A stretch of DNA of 64,000 nucleotides from Tretioscincus oriximinensis (Eukaryota; Chordata; Lepidosauria; Squamata; Gymnophthalmidae): positions 495,064 through 559,063 of the forward strand of contig JAJVDF010000589.1 in NCBI GenBank assembly GCA_022410635.1, given 5' to 3'. Each line of letters begins with the position of its first letter. Position 1 is the first letter of the stretch. A model generated the notes under the pieces. The model ran no database searches, had not been told where the DNA came from, and saw only the letters and a list, made by a program, of their open reading frames with translations. Shown in pieces: positions 45,004-56,100 of the stretch. The position numbers and the translations under genes were made by a program.

Positions 45004-48000
45004 GCGATCCTAATCAGAAACGATTTACCTTTTGAATTTTTGGAGGAAAGGCATGATCAAGAGGGAAGATTTATCTTTGTCCTGGGCAAGATAAACAGAA
45101 GTTTGTAACCATTGCATCAATTTATTCTACCAATTCGGGGCAAAAGAGATTTATTAGAAAGACAATGAAAAAACTTAAGAAATTTTCCAAAGGTGAGGTC
45201 ATAGCCGGGGCTGACTTAAATATCGAGCTGGGCATAAATAGAAATAATTTCTCACTACAGGAAATGGAAACATTCGGCTTAGTTGATATATATAACTACT
45301 CTAGACATAGAGATTCCCCGGCCACTTATTATTCAGGACGACATCAATGCTTCCGTCGAATTGATTATATTTTACTAGGAAAGAACAACCTAAGCACAGT
45401 GGATATAATTGACACCGACCCGATTTGGATCTCTGATCATGCCCCAATAATGGCTCAAATTAAATTAGAAGCTATAAGACCTCGACCAAAATGGACGTTT
45501 GACTCCATAGTGTTAAGTAACCCAATACATAGGCAGCAGATTTCCAATCAAATACAGGAATTCTTTGCCAATAACATTACACCAGGGATGGACATTGGCC
45601 TTATTTGGGATGCTGCTAAGGCATATATACGAGGTTTATGCATCTCTACCGCCGCATATATAAAGCGACAAGAGAATCGCAGACAACAACAATTAATAGA
45701 ACAAATTAAAATACTCCAGGATCAATATCAACGCTCTCGTGACCCAAATGATAAACATCTCCTGGATTTAAAAGTCATGGAGAAACATAAGATAGATGAG
45801 GCGGAACTATCACGCAAACAGGTATATGTCAAAAGTAAATATACACTATGGGGGATCAAGGGTATTAAAAATCTCGCTCAATATCTGAGATATAAGAAGG
45901 AGAACGGGAGGATAACTCAAATCAAAGACCATGGGGGGAACCTAGTTCAAGGGGACCGAATTAAAAGAGTTTTTGAAAGGTTTTATACCTCCCTATACGG
46001 AGAGAAGCGAAGAATTAGTAGTGAAATTTTGGTGGAGAAAAAACTGACAGAAGCACAAAGAAGGGAATTGAATCAACCCATAACCAATCAAGAACTAAAT
46101 GAGGTGCTTAAAACCATGAAGAAAAGCAGAGCCCCAGGCCCAGACGGTCTGACTACTGCTTTCTATGGGGCATTCCAAGATAATATTCAAAACCATATGT
46201 TGACAGTTTTCAATGAGGCCCTTTTAGAGGGGAAAATTCCAACCTCGTGGAAAGAAGCAGAAGTGGTAATTTTTCTGAAAAAGAGCCGTGAAAAAACTGA
46301 ACCAGAATCTTACCGCCCAATTTCACTCTCCAATGAGGACTATAAACTATATATGAGAATTTTGACACATAGAATGGAAAAGCATACAGGGAGTCTCATT
46401 GGTGAGGATCAACATGGATTTCAAAAACGTAAACATATTGGTGACCCAATTAAAATAGCCACAAGTATATTACATCATGCTAAGAAATCCAAAAAAGCTA
46501 TGGCTATGTTAAAGCTAGATGTCTACAAGGCCTTTGACTCGGTCAATCATAGCTATCTCTTCGAACTCTGCGAAAAATTAAATGTGGGGGATAAATTTAT
46601 CCGAACAATTAGGGAAATGTATAGTGATAACCGGATTAGGATTAGGATAAATTACGATTTGACCAACCCAGTAAATATTAAAAATGGAACCCGCCAGGGG
46701 TGTCCTTTATCCCCGCTACTATTTCTATTGGCAATTGAGCCTTTGGCTAATTTAATACGCCAAGGCGATGCCTTTTCTGGCTACAGATTGGGAGGAGAAC
46801 AAATTAAATTGAATTTATATGCCGACGATGCAATCGTCTTTAGNGACCAGCCAGAACAAATGATACAGGAAATTACTACAATCACTGAATCGTATGGCCA
46901 TAACTCTGGACTTAAGATTAATGTTACAAAGTCCGAAATTTTATATATGAATGTCCCAGGCAATATACAAACAAGGATACAGTCATCAACCGGACTTAAG
47001 GCGAATCAAAATAAAATGAAATACCTAGGTATTTATCTGACGAAAAATGTACAAAAATTGACTCGCATTAACTACAATCCGATCTGGAAAGAAATTGTTA
47101 GAAAATTAGAATCATGGAAAGATAATAACCTGGGCTTATCAATGCGAATCAGGGCGTTCAAAATGATGCTCCTTCCCAAACTCTTATACCCCATGCAAAC
47201 TTTATTGGAAGAATTACCGCAAAGGACTATTGCACAGTGGGATAGACAGATTAGAATATGGATATGTGGGGATAAAAAACCCAGNCTAGCAAAAAACAAA
47301 TTACATGCACAAATAGGAAAAGGAGGATGGAATATTCCTTCTATAGAAAACTATTATGAGGCTTTTCAACTAAAAAATCTCTTCCTGTTAGAGTTTACTG
47401 ACAGAAAATGGGTTAAAATACAAAAGAAACTAAACAAAATAGAACACCAATCTTTACTTACTATCACACTAAGTCNGGAAAGAATTAAGTATCTAACTCC
47501 CAATACAAAAACAGTTATGCTCATTTGGAGGAAATGGGCGGGCAGGCTATTACCACCTATATCTAAAGCTGCCTCGATTAGGCAAATTAATAACGGGGAA
47601 ATTATTCTTTCTGCAGAAGACCTACGGAGGTTAGAAAATGATAATATAAAAATTATTCAGCATCTACTCCGCCCAGACGGGATGTTAATCACACAAATGA
47701 ATTAACCCAGATATTAGGCCAAGCAAAATGGCTACAGGCATTACAAATTATAAATAAAATTAGGCATTATAACTATCAACAAATTATCTCCACTTCAAAT
47801 ACAAAATTGGAACAAATATAGATGGACTGAAAGAAACGAAGGGAATGGGAGGACAACTCTATAAATAAATCACTGATCATCTGTACGATAATATATCATC
47901 TTGGACTGCTTTATGGTCGACTGATGTACCAGTTACAGAGACAGAAATGAGAAGTAAATGGGAAATTCTCGATAGGATAAAAAACACAAGATTAAAAGAA

Positions 48001-48798
48001 CTCCAATTGAAAATCCTCAGTAGATGGTACAGAATTCCTACACACCTATCTCATGTGATTCCAAACTTTAGACCCCAGTGCTAGCATGGGTGTGGAGCTA
48101 GAGGGATATATGTACACCTTTTATGGGAATGCCCATTTGTAAGATCCTTCTGGAATAGTATTGGGACAGAGGCACAAAATATTCTGGGATATACATTACA
48201 ATTAAGTTTCGGATTAATAATGTGCTTTAGATGCGATAATATCCCCNGGGAGGATAGATATCTATTCAGCCAAATGGCAATGGCAGCCCAAGCAGTCATT
48301 GCCCTTGGCTGGAAAGACTTAAATAAATNGCAGATCGACCACTGGCAACATTATTTGGCCGATCAGCTAACAGCTGATTTTTTAAGTGAAAAAAATAAAA
48401 ATGCCTTTTTAAGGCCAAACAAGACAATGAAAAATTGGCAAAAACTGCTGGTCTATTGCCAAAATAATCAAGGGGGGGGGGGGCAGAACTATTAGCAATA
48501 ATAAAAATTGTGTTAAGACCTTAAGAATTAATAAGTGTACTCAGACTATACGACTGTAATAATTTATGTATATAATGGATATTCTCTCCTGGGATGTGGG
48601 AGGAGGGTGGAGNGGGGATAGCAACCAAATAATAACTATGACTGAAACCAAGTATGTATATTGTTAAGCTTTGATAATATGCNTGTATTGATTTTTATGG
48701 ATTGATCTACCATGCTTGTGGACTAATGGTATTGAGTTTTCTCTTTTGTTTGGTTGATTCTAATGTAAAATCCAATAAAAATATTATTTAAAAAAAAA
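45004..48798 (+). mobile_element. 5'-truncated L1-like retrotransposon with 16-bp target-site duplication
   Basis: ORF2-type protein: the endonuclease is truncated at its start (ends with GADLNIELG, RRIDYILL and SDHAP motifs). It is followed by a full reverse transcriptase (SRAPGPDGLT, SYRPISL, TRQGCPLSP, YADDAIVF), then a C-terminal region with a Cys/His cluster (C..C....H...ECPF) near 48080-48140. The long frame runs 45165-47705. One-base frameshifts lie near 45107 and 47700, with more afterwards, so it is inactive. It ends in aataaaaatattatttaaaaaaaa. The flanks 44988-45003 and 48799-48814 are identical (gatttaaagaacagtt). Confidence 0.92.
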
Positions 48799-48814
48799 GA
48801 TTTAAAGAACAGTT
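48799..48814 (+). repeat. Right target-site duplication of the L1 insertion
   Basis: gatttaaagaacagtt, a perfect copy of 44988-45003, directly following the A-rich 3' end of the L1. Confidence 0.93.
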
Positions 48815-48879
48815 TAAAAGTGCAGACAAGGGATTAAAAAAAGAATTAACCAGAGGGTCACTGGTCTATAGCATTGATT

Positions 48880-49290
48880 TCATGAGAACCCAAGAGGAGC
48901 CCCGCTGAATGGGGCCAGAGCCCACCTAGTCCACTCTTCTGTCTCTCAGTTGCACCTGGGTGGGCAGTCTGAAGCAGGAGGAGGCAAAACCCTCACCTGT
49001 TCTCGACTCTTGGAATGGGGCTTTGCCCTCAATGCTGCCTGCCATAATCTATACTGGCATGTGGATGAGCCAAAGGGGGCTGCCATAGACTACAATGGCC
49101 TACCAATTGCACTTGTTCCCAACTCTTGGAATAGAGACCTGCAGTCCGTATGCTAGAGCAGAATATGGCAGGCCCCAAATGAGGAGTGCCATTATCTACA
49201 CTGGCGTATGGATGAGCCAAATGGGGCTTGCCGTAGTCTACACCTGCATCGGGATGAGCCATATGGGGTCTGCCAGTTGCCCCCAGGCAG
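48880..49290 (-). mobile_element. CR1 3' UTR fragment with nested palindromes
   Basis: 'gagaacccaagaggagccccgctgaatggggccagagcccacctag' in reverse. Two or more copies of the 'catgccagtgtagattatggcaggcccc' palindrome follow (about 49037-49130 and 49150-49265). Confidence 0.65.
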
Positions 49291-49905
49291 TCTATTCCAC
49301 AGGCCCGTGACCCTCTGGGTGAAAAAATACCTTCCTTTGCCTGTCCTCACTTTTCTGCCCCTCAGTTTCATAAGAACATAAGAACATAAGAAGAGCCATC
49401 CTGGATCAGGCCACAGCCCATCGAGTCCAGCATTCTGTGTCACACAAAGGCCCACCAGATGCCCCTGGGCAGTCCGGACAGAGGAAAGCAAAATATGCTG
49501 CTCCTGTTCGTGACTCCCTGCAAATGGTATTTCAAAAGTCCTGCCTGTTGCTCCATCCCGGAGGCGACATCCAGACAACTATCTTAGTATCCATTTGTAC
49601 CCTTAGTGTCCATAAACCTGTCTAGTCCTGTCTTGAAACTATCCAAGCTGTGAGCTACCACTACCCCTTCAGGAAGTCAATTCCACAGGCCGATGACCCT
49701 CTGGGTGAAAAAATACCTTCTTTTGCCTGTCCTCACTTTTCTGCCCCTCAGTTTCAAGGAAGGCCCCCTAGTCCCAGTGTTGTGGGAGCGAGAACATAGT
49801 TTTTCTCTATTCACCTTAGCCATCCGCTGCATGATTTTATACACTTCAATCAGATCCCCTCTCAAACTGCGTCTTTCGAGGCTGAAGAGGCTCAGACGTT
49901 GCACT
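49290..49905 (-). mobile_element. CR1 LINE 3' fragment abutting the PHR CpG island
   Basis: Reversed tail 'cataagaacataagaacataagaagagccatcctgg' through the RT C-terminus (minus-strand frame 49677-49964: [41 protein letters not shown]). CpG-rich unique sequence begins immediately after. Confidence 0.88.
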
Positions 49906-50120
49906 CTCGCATCAACACGCAAACGCGCGCACACTCCCGCCATCACCGGGCTGGCCACGCCCATCCCGGGGCGGTGTTACAACGAGTGACGTCAGCGAGG
50001 CAGCCCCGCCTCCNCCTCCTCCTGGCCCCTCCCCGCCTGCCTTCGTTGTGTAAGCGGCGCCCGCGGGAGAGACCCGCACAGCGGATGCNTTGCGATCCCC
50101 GCATCCTCGGGGCTGGAGCG
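49905..50120 (+). promoter_or_regulatory. PHR: CpG-rich promoter and probable non-coding first exon of PHR
   Basis: This short block is far richer in CG dinucleotides than anything else in the window. It carries a perfect palindromic CRE (TGACGTCA, 49988-49995) and GC-box-like CCCGCC and CCCCGCC runs. At 50120 there is a strong plus-strand donor, GGAGCG|GTGAGTGCC, and no ATG frame of note before it. The nearest suitable acceptor before the PHR start codon is tgtctcgttgcag at 52675. Inferred: transcription begins around 50.03-50.08 kb and the first exon is untranslated. Confidence 0.6.
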
Positions 50121-51017
50121 GTGAGTGCCAGGCGGGCGGGGGCTCCCCAGAAACCTAAGTGGACCTCGCAGGGAGCCCCGGGGCGGGCGGGCAGGCTGCA
50201 TGCACGCGCCCACCGTCTGCAAAAAGCGCCTTGAAAACGCTTTGGAGGCGGCAGCGTCTCACACGACCCTGCTAGAAAAGAAAGACGCTCTGAAACGTCG
50301 TTTAGTGGGATGCTTAGAGCTGGGCTGGAGACGGGAGCAGCGTCCGCACGCGGCCTCCTCCCGAGCCGCTCTCAACCCGCTTTTTTTCTGGGTCATGTGG
50401 GCGTCGAAAGGCAGAAAAGTGGCCAGGTTGGACGGGAGGGGGAGAAACAGGGGGGCGGGATTTGCACCGAGAGCCTAATTATGAGCTGCTGCCCCCCCCC
50501 CCCCGCGTGCTAGTGTAGCCTATGGCAGGCCCCTCTTCTGAGCCCTGGTTGCATAAAGCGACAGGCTTCATTGCATCCACGGTCGTGTTTTGAAACAGAA
50601 ATTTCCCCATCGTCCCTTGCGAGGGTCGCTGAGCGTGATGGGAGATGTAGTCCAGCAAAGGCATGCGCACCCTTGGAATGCTGCCTGTGGAACAGGCTGC
50701 GTTTGGCTTTGAAAGCTCGGGGGTGGGNGTGGGTGGGGGCGTCCTGGGTGGCAATAGTACAAATTCCGGCCACAGCCGCTTCCCTGGAGCCCAATTGCCC
50801 CTGCATTGGTTGTTAGCTGATGCCCAGGGAACCCCACTTGCCCCATGCCCCCCCCCCTCCTTAGGTTGCCAGGACATTTTATGCACGGCCCCACGATTAC
50901 GAGGACCCTTGGGGTGTGGATTCCCACAAACCTTCTTATTGGAACCCTTTGGATTTATTAATTTTTATTAAGGTTATGCAACAGGCAACTGACGCTAACA
51001 ATAACCGCAATCAACCA

Positions 51018-51995
51018 GATGCATAAGAACATAAGAACATAAGAAGAGCCATACTGGATCAGGCCACAGCCCATCGAGTCCAGCATTCTGTGTCACACAA
51101 GGGCCCACCAGATGCACCTGGGCAGTCCGAACAGAGGTAAGCAAAATATGCTGCTCCTGTTCGTGACTCCCTGCAAATGGTATTTCAAAAGTCCTGCCTG
51201 TTGCTCCATCCCGGAGGCTACATCCAGACAACTATCTTAGTATCCATTTATACCCTTAGTGTCCATAAACCTGTCTAGTCCTNNNNNNNNNNNNNNNNNN
51301 NNNNNNNNNNNNNNNNNNNNNNNNNNNNNNNNNNNNNNNNNNNNNNNNNNNNNNNNNNNNNNNNNNNNNNNNNNNNNNNNNNNNNNNNNNNNNNNNNNNN
51401 NNNNNNNNNNNNNNNNNNNNNNNNNNNNNNNNNNNNNNNNNNNNNNNNNNNNNNNNNNNNNNNNNNNNNNNNNNNNNNNNNNNNNNNNNNNNNNNNNNNN
51501 NNNNNNNNNNNNNNNNNNNNNNNNNNNNNNNNNNNNNNNNNNNNNNNNNNNNNNNNNNNNNNNNNNNNNNNNNNNNNNNNNNNNNNNNNNNNNNNNNNNN
51601 NNNNNNNNNNNNNNNNNNNNNNNNNNNAGTATTTTGGGTTCTTTGCCCCAATATGCATGACCTTGCACTTGCTTAAGTTGAAGTGCATTTGCCACTTTGA
51701 TGCCCACTCACCCAATTTCAATAAATCACTCTGGAGTGCCTTACAATCATTTTCAGTTTTCACTACCCTGAACAGTTTAGTGTCGTCAGCAAACTTGGCT
51801 ACTTCACTATTTACCTCGGCATCCAGATCATTTATAAATATATTGAAAAGCAAGGGTCCCAGTACAGATCCCTGGGGTACCCCACTTCTTATCTCTTTCC
51901 ACTCAGAGAACTGTACATTTAATACTACCCTCTGTTTTCTATCTTTTAGCCAGTTTCCAATCCAGGACAAAGATGCATCCCCAGGCATCTTCCTC
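51018..51995 (-). mobile_element. CR1 LINE with assembly gap, PHR intron
   Basis: Tail and 3' UTR at 51018-51282 and the RT region at 51628-51988 ([48 protein letters not shown]), interrupted by 345 n. The two sides fit one CR1 copy, so the gap probably hides its middle. Confidence 0.85.
51283..51627. other. Assembly gap (345 n)
   Basis: Unbroken run of n inside a CR1 copy. Open frames that span it are artefacts. Confidence 0.98.
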
Positions 51996-52149
51996 TACCC
52001 AAGGGGATTAACTGCTGCCTCTTACAGACTGACCAGATCTTCTGAGGCCCAAACCAGGGTCATTAATATTCATGCTGACATGCAGTTAATATTCATGAAC
52101 ATGCAAATGTACATACCCCTCCAAAATCCCTGCCCCGAGGAGAAGAAGA

Positions 52150-52199
<50 letters not shown>
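52150..52199. repeat. (AAT)n microsatellite
   Basis: About 16 units of aat/ata following 'gaagaagaagaaat', upstream of the PHR coding exon. Confidence 0.95.
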
Positions 52200-52200
<1 letters not shown>

Positions 52201-52675
52201 GCTTTTCATCAAAGGACAGCACAGATAGCTTTTGTTGCTTTCTCCACAGCAGACACCCCATGAAGTAGGTGGGGCTGAGAGAGCTCTAAACTTGCCAGTT
52301 TATTTCTAATTGTGCTATCCTGATTACTTGTTTGTGCATTATTCTCTCTTTAACATATAAATTCTTTTTTTTACCATTTCCTATCTTTAAACGTCTTGCC
52401 AGCCTTTTGATACTTTTGTACATCCCATGATAAAGTTTCATTTTTCACATGCATGCATTTTTTTTTAATATTTGAGGCCTCTCTAATGTTTCCAATTGTT
52501 CCTTTTTTTCCTTCTAATTGTCTCTCAGAAGATGCTTCTCTTTCCGTTTCTCGCTATATTTAAACCTCTCTCTCTCTTCCTCCGTATATCCTGCTCTCAG
52601 ACCACTGGTTCTGCCTCCATTTGAGGGCATTGGGATTTGCAAGGGACGTTATTTAATTCATGTGTCTCGTTGCAG

Positions 52676-52778
52676 CCTGTTTCCTGGGAGGTTTTGGGTC
52701 CTCTCTTCCTACCTGGTTTCCTCCCGTGGCCTGTGGGCCCCGCGTGGCTTTCCTACCTTGCTTCCAGGGGTTGCCGCC
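52676..52778 (+). other. PHR: PHR 5' UTR part of exon carrying the start codon
   Basis: The acceptor ttcatgtgtctcgttgcag|CC lies just before 52676. The 103 bases to the ATG contain no other ATG. This supports a spliced 5' UTR joined to the CpG-island exon. Confidence 0.5.
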
Positions 52779-53118
52779 ATGTCTCTTCCCAAAAGGAAGC
52801 GGAAACCGCCTGGATCTTCGCACCTTGACAAAACGACGGCAGAAGACGGAGCTGTGCGGGATGGTAAGAAACGCAGCAGAGAATCAGCTGCAACGGAGCC
52901 AGAACCTTCCCACGTAGCCAAGGAGGGGAAGACGCTATTAGAAGGAGACGCTGGTGCCCTGGCGGACGCCCTGAGGCAAACCCGCCTGAAGACGGCGCCC
53001 TCTGTTTTGGAGTTCAAATATAACAAGCAGCGGGTCCGGCTGATCTCGCAAGACTGCGACCTCAAGGAAAACGCTCAGGCCATCCTGTACTGGATGTCTC
53101 GTGACCAGAGGGTGCAAG
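52779..53118 (+). CDS. PHR: PHR coding exon 1
   Basis: The ATG at 52779 has a good Kozak context (gccgccATGt). The open frame extends upstream to 52518, but a likely acceptor at 52675 cuts that extension, and no ATG lies between the acceptor and 52779. The N-terminus has basic clusters ([15 protein letters not shown]) typical of a nuclear localisation signal. They are followed by the conserved [20 protein letters not shown] and the WMSRDQRVQ motif. The exon contributes 340 bases and ends in phase 1. Confidence 0.88.
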
Positions 53119-56100
53119 GTGAGGGGCTGAGTTTGCCTTTTTTTAAAAATAAGTATTCACACATATATCGTCTCTCCANAAGCCGAGTGTCCTAATTCCG
53201 CCTTAGGGGAATTTGGAGATGGGAGCGCCATTTTGTTCTAACTCTATCTAACCTGGGACCATATGACACGGCGTTAAGAACATAAGAACATAAGAAGAGC
53301 CATACCGGATCAGGCCACAGCCCATCGAGTCCAGCATTCTGTGTCACACAGAGGCCCACCAGATGCACCTGGGCAGTACGAACAGAGGAAAGCAAAATAT
53401 GCTGCTCCTGTTCGTGACTCCCTGCAAATGGTATNTCAGGANTCCTGCCTGTTGCTCCATCCCGGAGGCAACATCCAGACATCCATCCTAGTATCCATTT
53501 ATACCCTTGGTGTCCATAAACCTGTCTAGTCCTGTCTTGAAACTATCCAAGCTGTTAGCTACCACCACCTCTTCAGGAAGTCAATTCCACAGGCCGATGA
53601 CCCTCTGGGTGAAAAAATANTTTCCTTTGTCTGTTCTCACTTTTCTACCCAACAGTTTTAAGGAGGGCCCTCTGGTCCTTGTGTTGTGTGATAGAGAAAA
53701 CATTTTTTCTCTATTCACCCTGTCGATCCCATGCATGATTTTGTACACTTCAATCAGATCACCCCTCAAACGTCNCCTTTCAAGGCTGAAGAGGCCCAGA
53801 CGTTGCAGCCTTGCTTCGTAAGGGAGGTGCTCCAGACCCTTGATCATTTTTGTTGCCCTTTTCTGCACCTTCTCCAGTTCCAAAATATCCCTCTTGAGAT
53901 GTGGTGACCAGAATTGAACACAGTATTCCAAATGTGGCCTCACCACAGATTTATAAAGAGGCAAAACAACATTTGCTGACTTGTTTTCGATTCCTTTCCT
54001 AATTATCCCCACAGCAGGACCAGTTCATAGTGATCTAACTCTGAATATTCAATTCAGCTCCCTGCCCGTGTTATTTTATTTACAGGCTTAAAGGTTTGTA
54101 TGTTATTTCTTATGTTTGGCCCAGAGAGGAGGAGGGAGGCTGAGCCCAAGGGAAGGGGAGCGGCTTTCCCTCTGCCTAGATGGGAGGGGGACCCAGTGAT
54201 GGAGCACCCAATCAGGAGGCAGGCTGGGCCTATAAAGCTCGCCCTGCCCACTGGTTGAGGCCCTTCTTTTGTCAGACTTGGAGCAGGTGGAAGCTCTGAG
54301 TGGCTCCTGCCTTGTGTGGAGGAGGAGTGAGGGACGCTGATAGGCTGGGAGACAGGAGCCTCGCAGTGAGGGCCTCCGTGATTGGATGCTCGTGGGCTTA
54401 GGGACTTCTGCTCTGTTCTATGATTCTTTTATTTCCCAACCCACTTTAATCCAGTTGTGTTCTACAATAAACCTGTTTGTTTTTGAAACCTATATTTTAC
54501 CACAGAATCAGCGCGGGCTGTGCCATGTTAGTGTAGGCTGACCAGATGACCCCTTTTGGGGGTGGGGGTGGTTTGAAAACCCGTTTTTGGGGTGCCTCCC
54601 GTTTTTTTCTGAGGAAAAAAAATATTAAAATACAAAATAATTTTCAAAAAACTTTTGTTTGAAAAACATTTCCTCAGAAAAAACTGGGAGGCACCCCAAA
54701 ACTGGGTTTTCAACACACACNCCCCCCCAAAGGGGTCATCTGGTCAGCCTATCTAGTGGAGCAGAGGGCAGAGTCCCCTAACATGGCGACTACCATGTGG
54801 AAAGGGAGCCGAATTACCTTAAAACGCACCGTCAGCAAGCCCTTTGCGCTCAGCAGCCAGCGCTGCTCAGAATCCTTCTTTTCATAATCCTCTCTTATTA
54901 GTTAAATGTGTTGAAGGCTGGCCATAAAGTCTTTACCCGCCCTGTGTGTTGGGGCTAGTAGACCTTTCCTGTGCTTAACATCAAAGGAGAGGGTCATCGG
55001 CCTGTGGAATTTACTTCCTGAAGAGGTAGTGGTAGCTAACAGCTTGGATAGTTTCAAGACAGGACTAGACAGGTTTATGGACACTAAGGGTATAAATGGA
55101 TACTAAGATAGTTGTCTGGATGTAGCCTCCGGGATGGAGCAACAGGCAGGACTTTTGAAATACCATTTGCAGGGAGTCACGAACAGGAGCAGCATATTTT
55201 GCTTACCTCTGTTCGGACTGCCCAGGTGCATCTGGTGGGCCTTTGTGTGACACAGACTGCTGGACTCGATGGGCTGTGGCCTGATCCAGTATGGCTCTTC
55301 TTATGTTCTTATGTTATGTTCTAGGGAAGTGCCTTTAGCTCCCGGGAGGCTTGTGTTGGACCACAGCAGCGTAAGGCTGACTGGGTAACCTGGTATTGGG
55401 TCAGCATCCATGCCCAACAGGCACTCAGGTAGAGCAGAAGGCTTGGGTGGGAGTGGACACCCCAGGTGGAGTTAGAACACTCTGGTTCTGGAGTTATGAC
55501 CCTGAAAGTAAAAGACATCAAATCTTTCTATAAGTATTTTCCTACTATTCTTAAGCAGTGTTGGGAGGCCATTATAGGCTGACCAGATGACCCCTTTTGG
55601 GGGGTGTTGAAAAACCCTTTGGGGGTGACTCCCGTTTTTTTCTAAGGAAAACAAAATGAAAAAAAAATATTTTTTNGGGGAAAAAAATTCCTCAGAAAAA
55701 ACTGGGAGGCACCCNCAAACTGGGTTTTCAACCCTCCCCAAAAGGGGTCATCGGGTCATCCTAATTTTTTATCAAATGATGGAAATATCCAGTTTTATAC
55801 AACAGGTAATAAAAGACAAGCTGAATTTTACCATTATTTCTCTCATACACATCTTACAACATGTTAAGAGTTCAGGAGTTAGAACAACAATTGATGCCTC
55901 AAAATCGAAAATTGTTCCAACTCCACCAGAGACCATATCTCAAAATCCATCTTTCCAACGCAACCATGATGCCTGTGACGTGTCTTTGACAGAGTTCTTC
56001 CGATCACAAATCACGTGGAGATATTTACTTCCTCATATCAATAACTGCTAGGAGCACTCTGGTTCTGGGTGGCGATATCAAGATGTTAAAAAAGTCTGAA

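Noticed and set aside
49905..50500. Arg/Ala/Gly-rich frames in the CpG island
   Set aside because: GC-rich sequence gives long frames on both strands by composition. The donor at 50120 and lack of conserved motifs fit a non-coding exon.
50635..50660. ZNF143/Staf-like 'gggagatgtagtcc' in PHR intron 1, and similar at 44431 and 28420
   Set aside because: The motif is common in dispersed repeats and appears at several unrelated places here, so it is not evidence for a promoter by itself.
51237..51988. Frames containing long X runs
   Set aside because: They read through the 345-n gap; only the flanking CR1 parts are real sequence.
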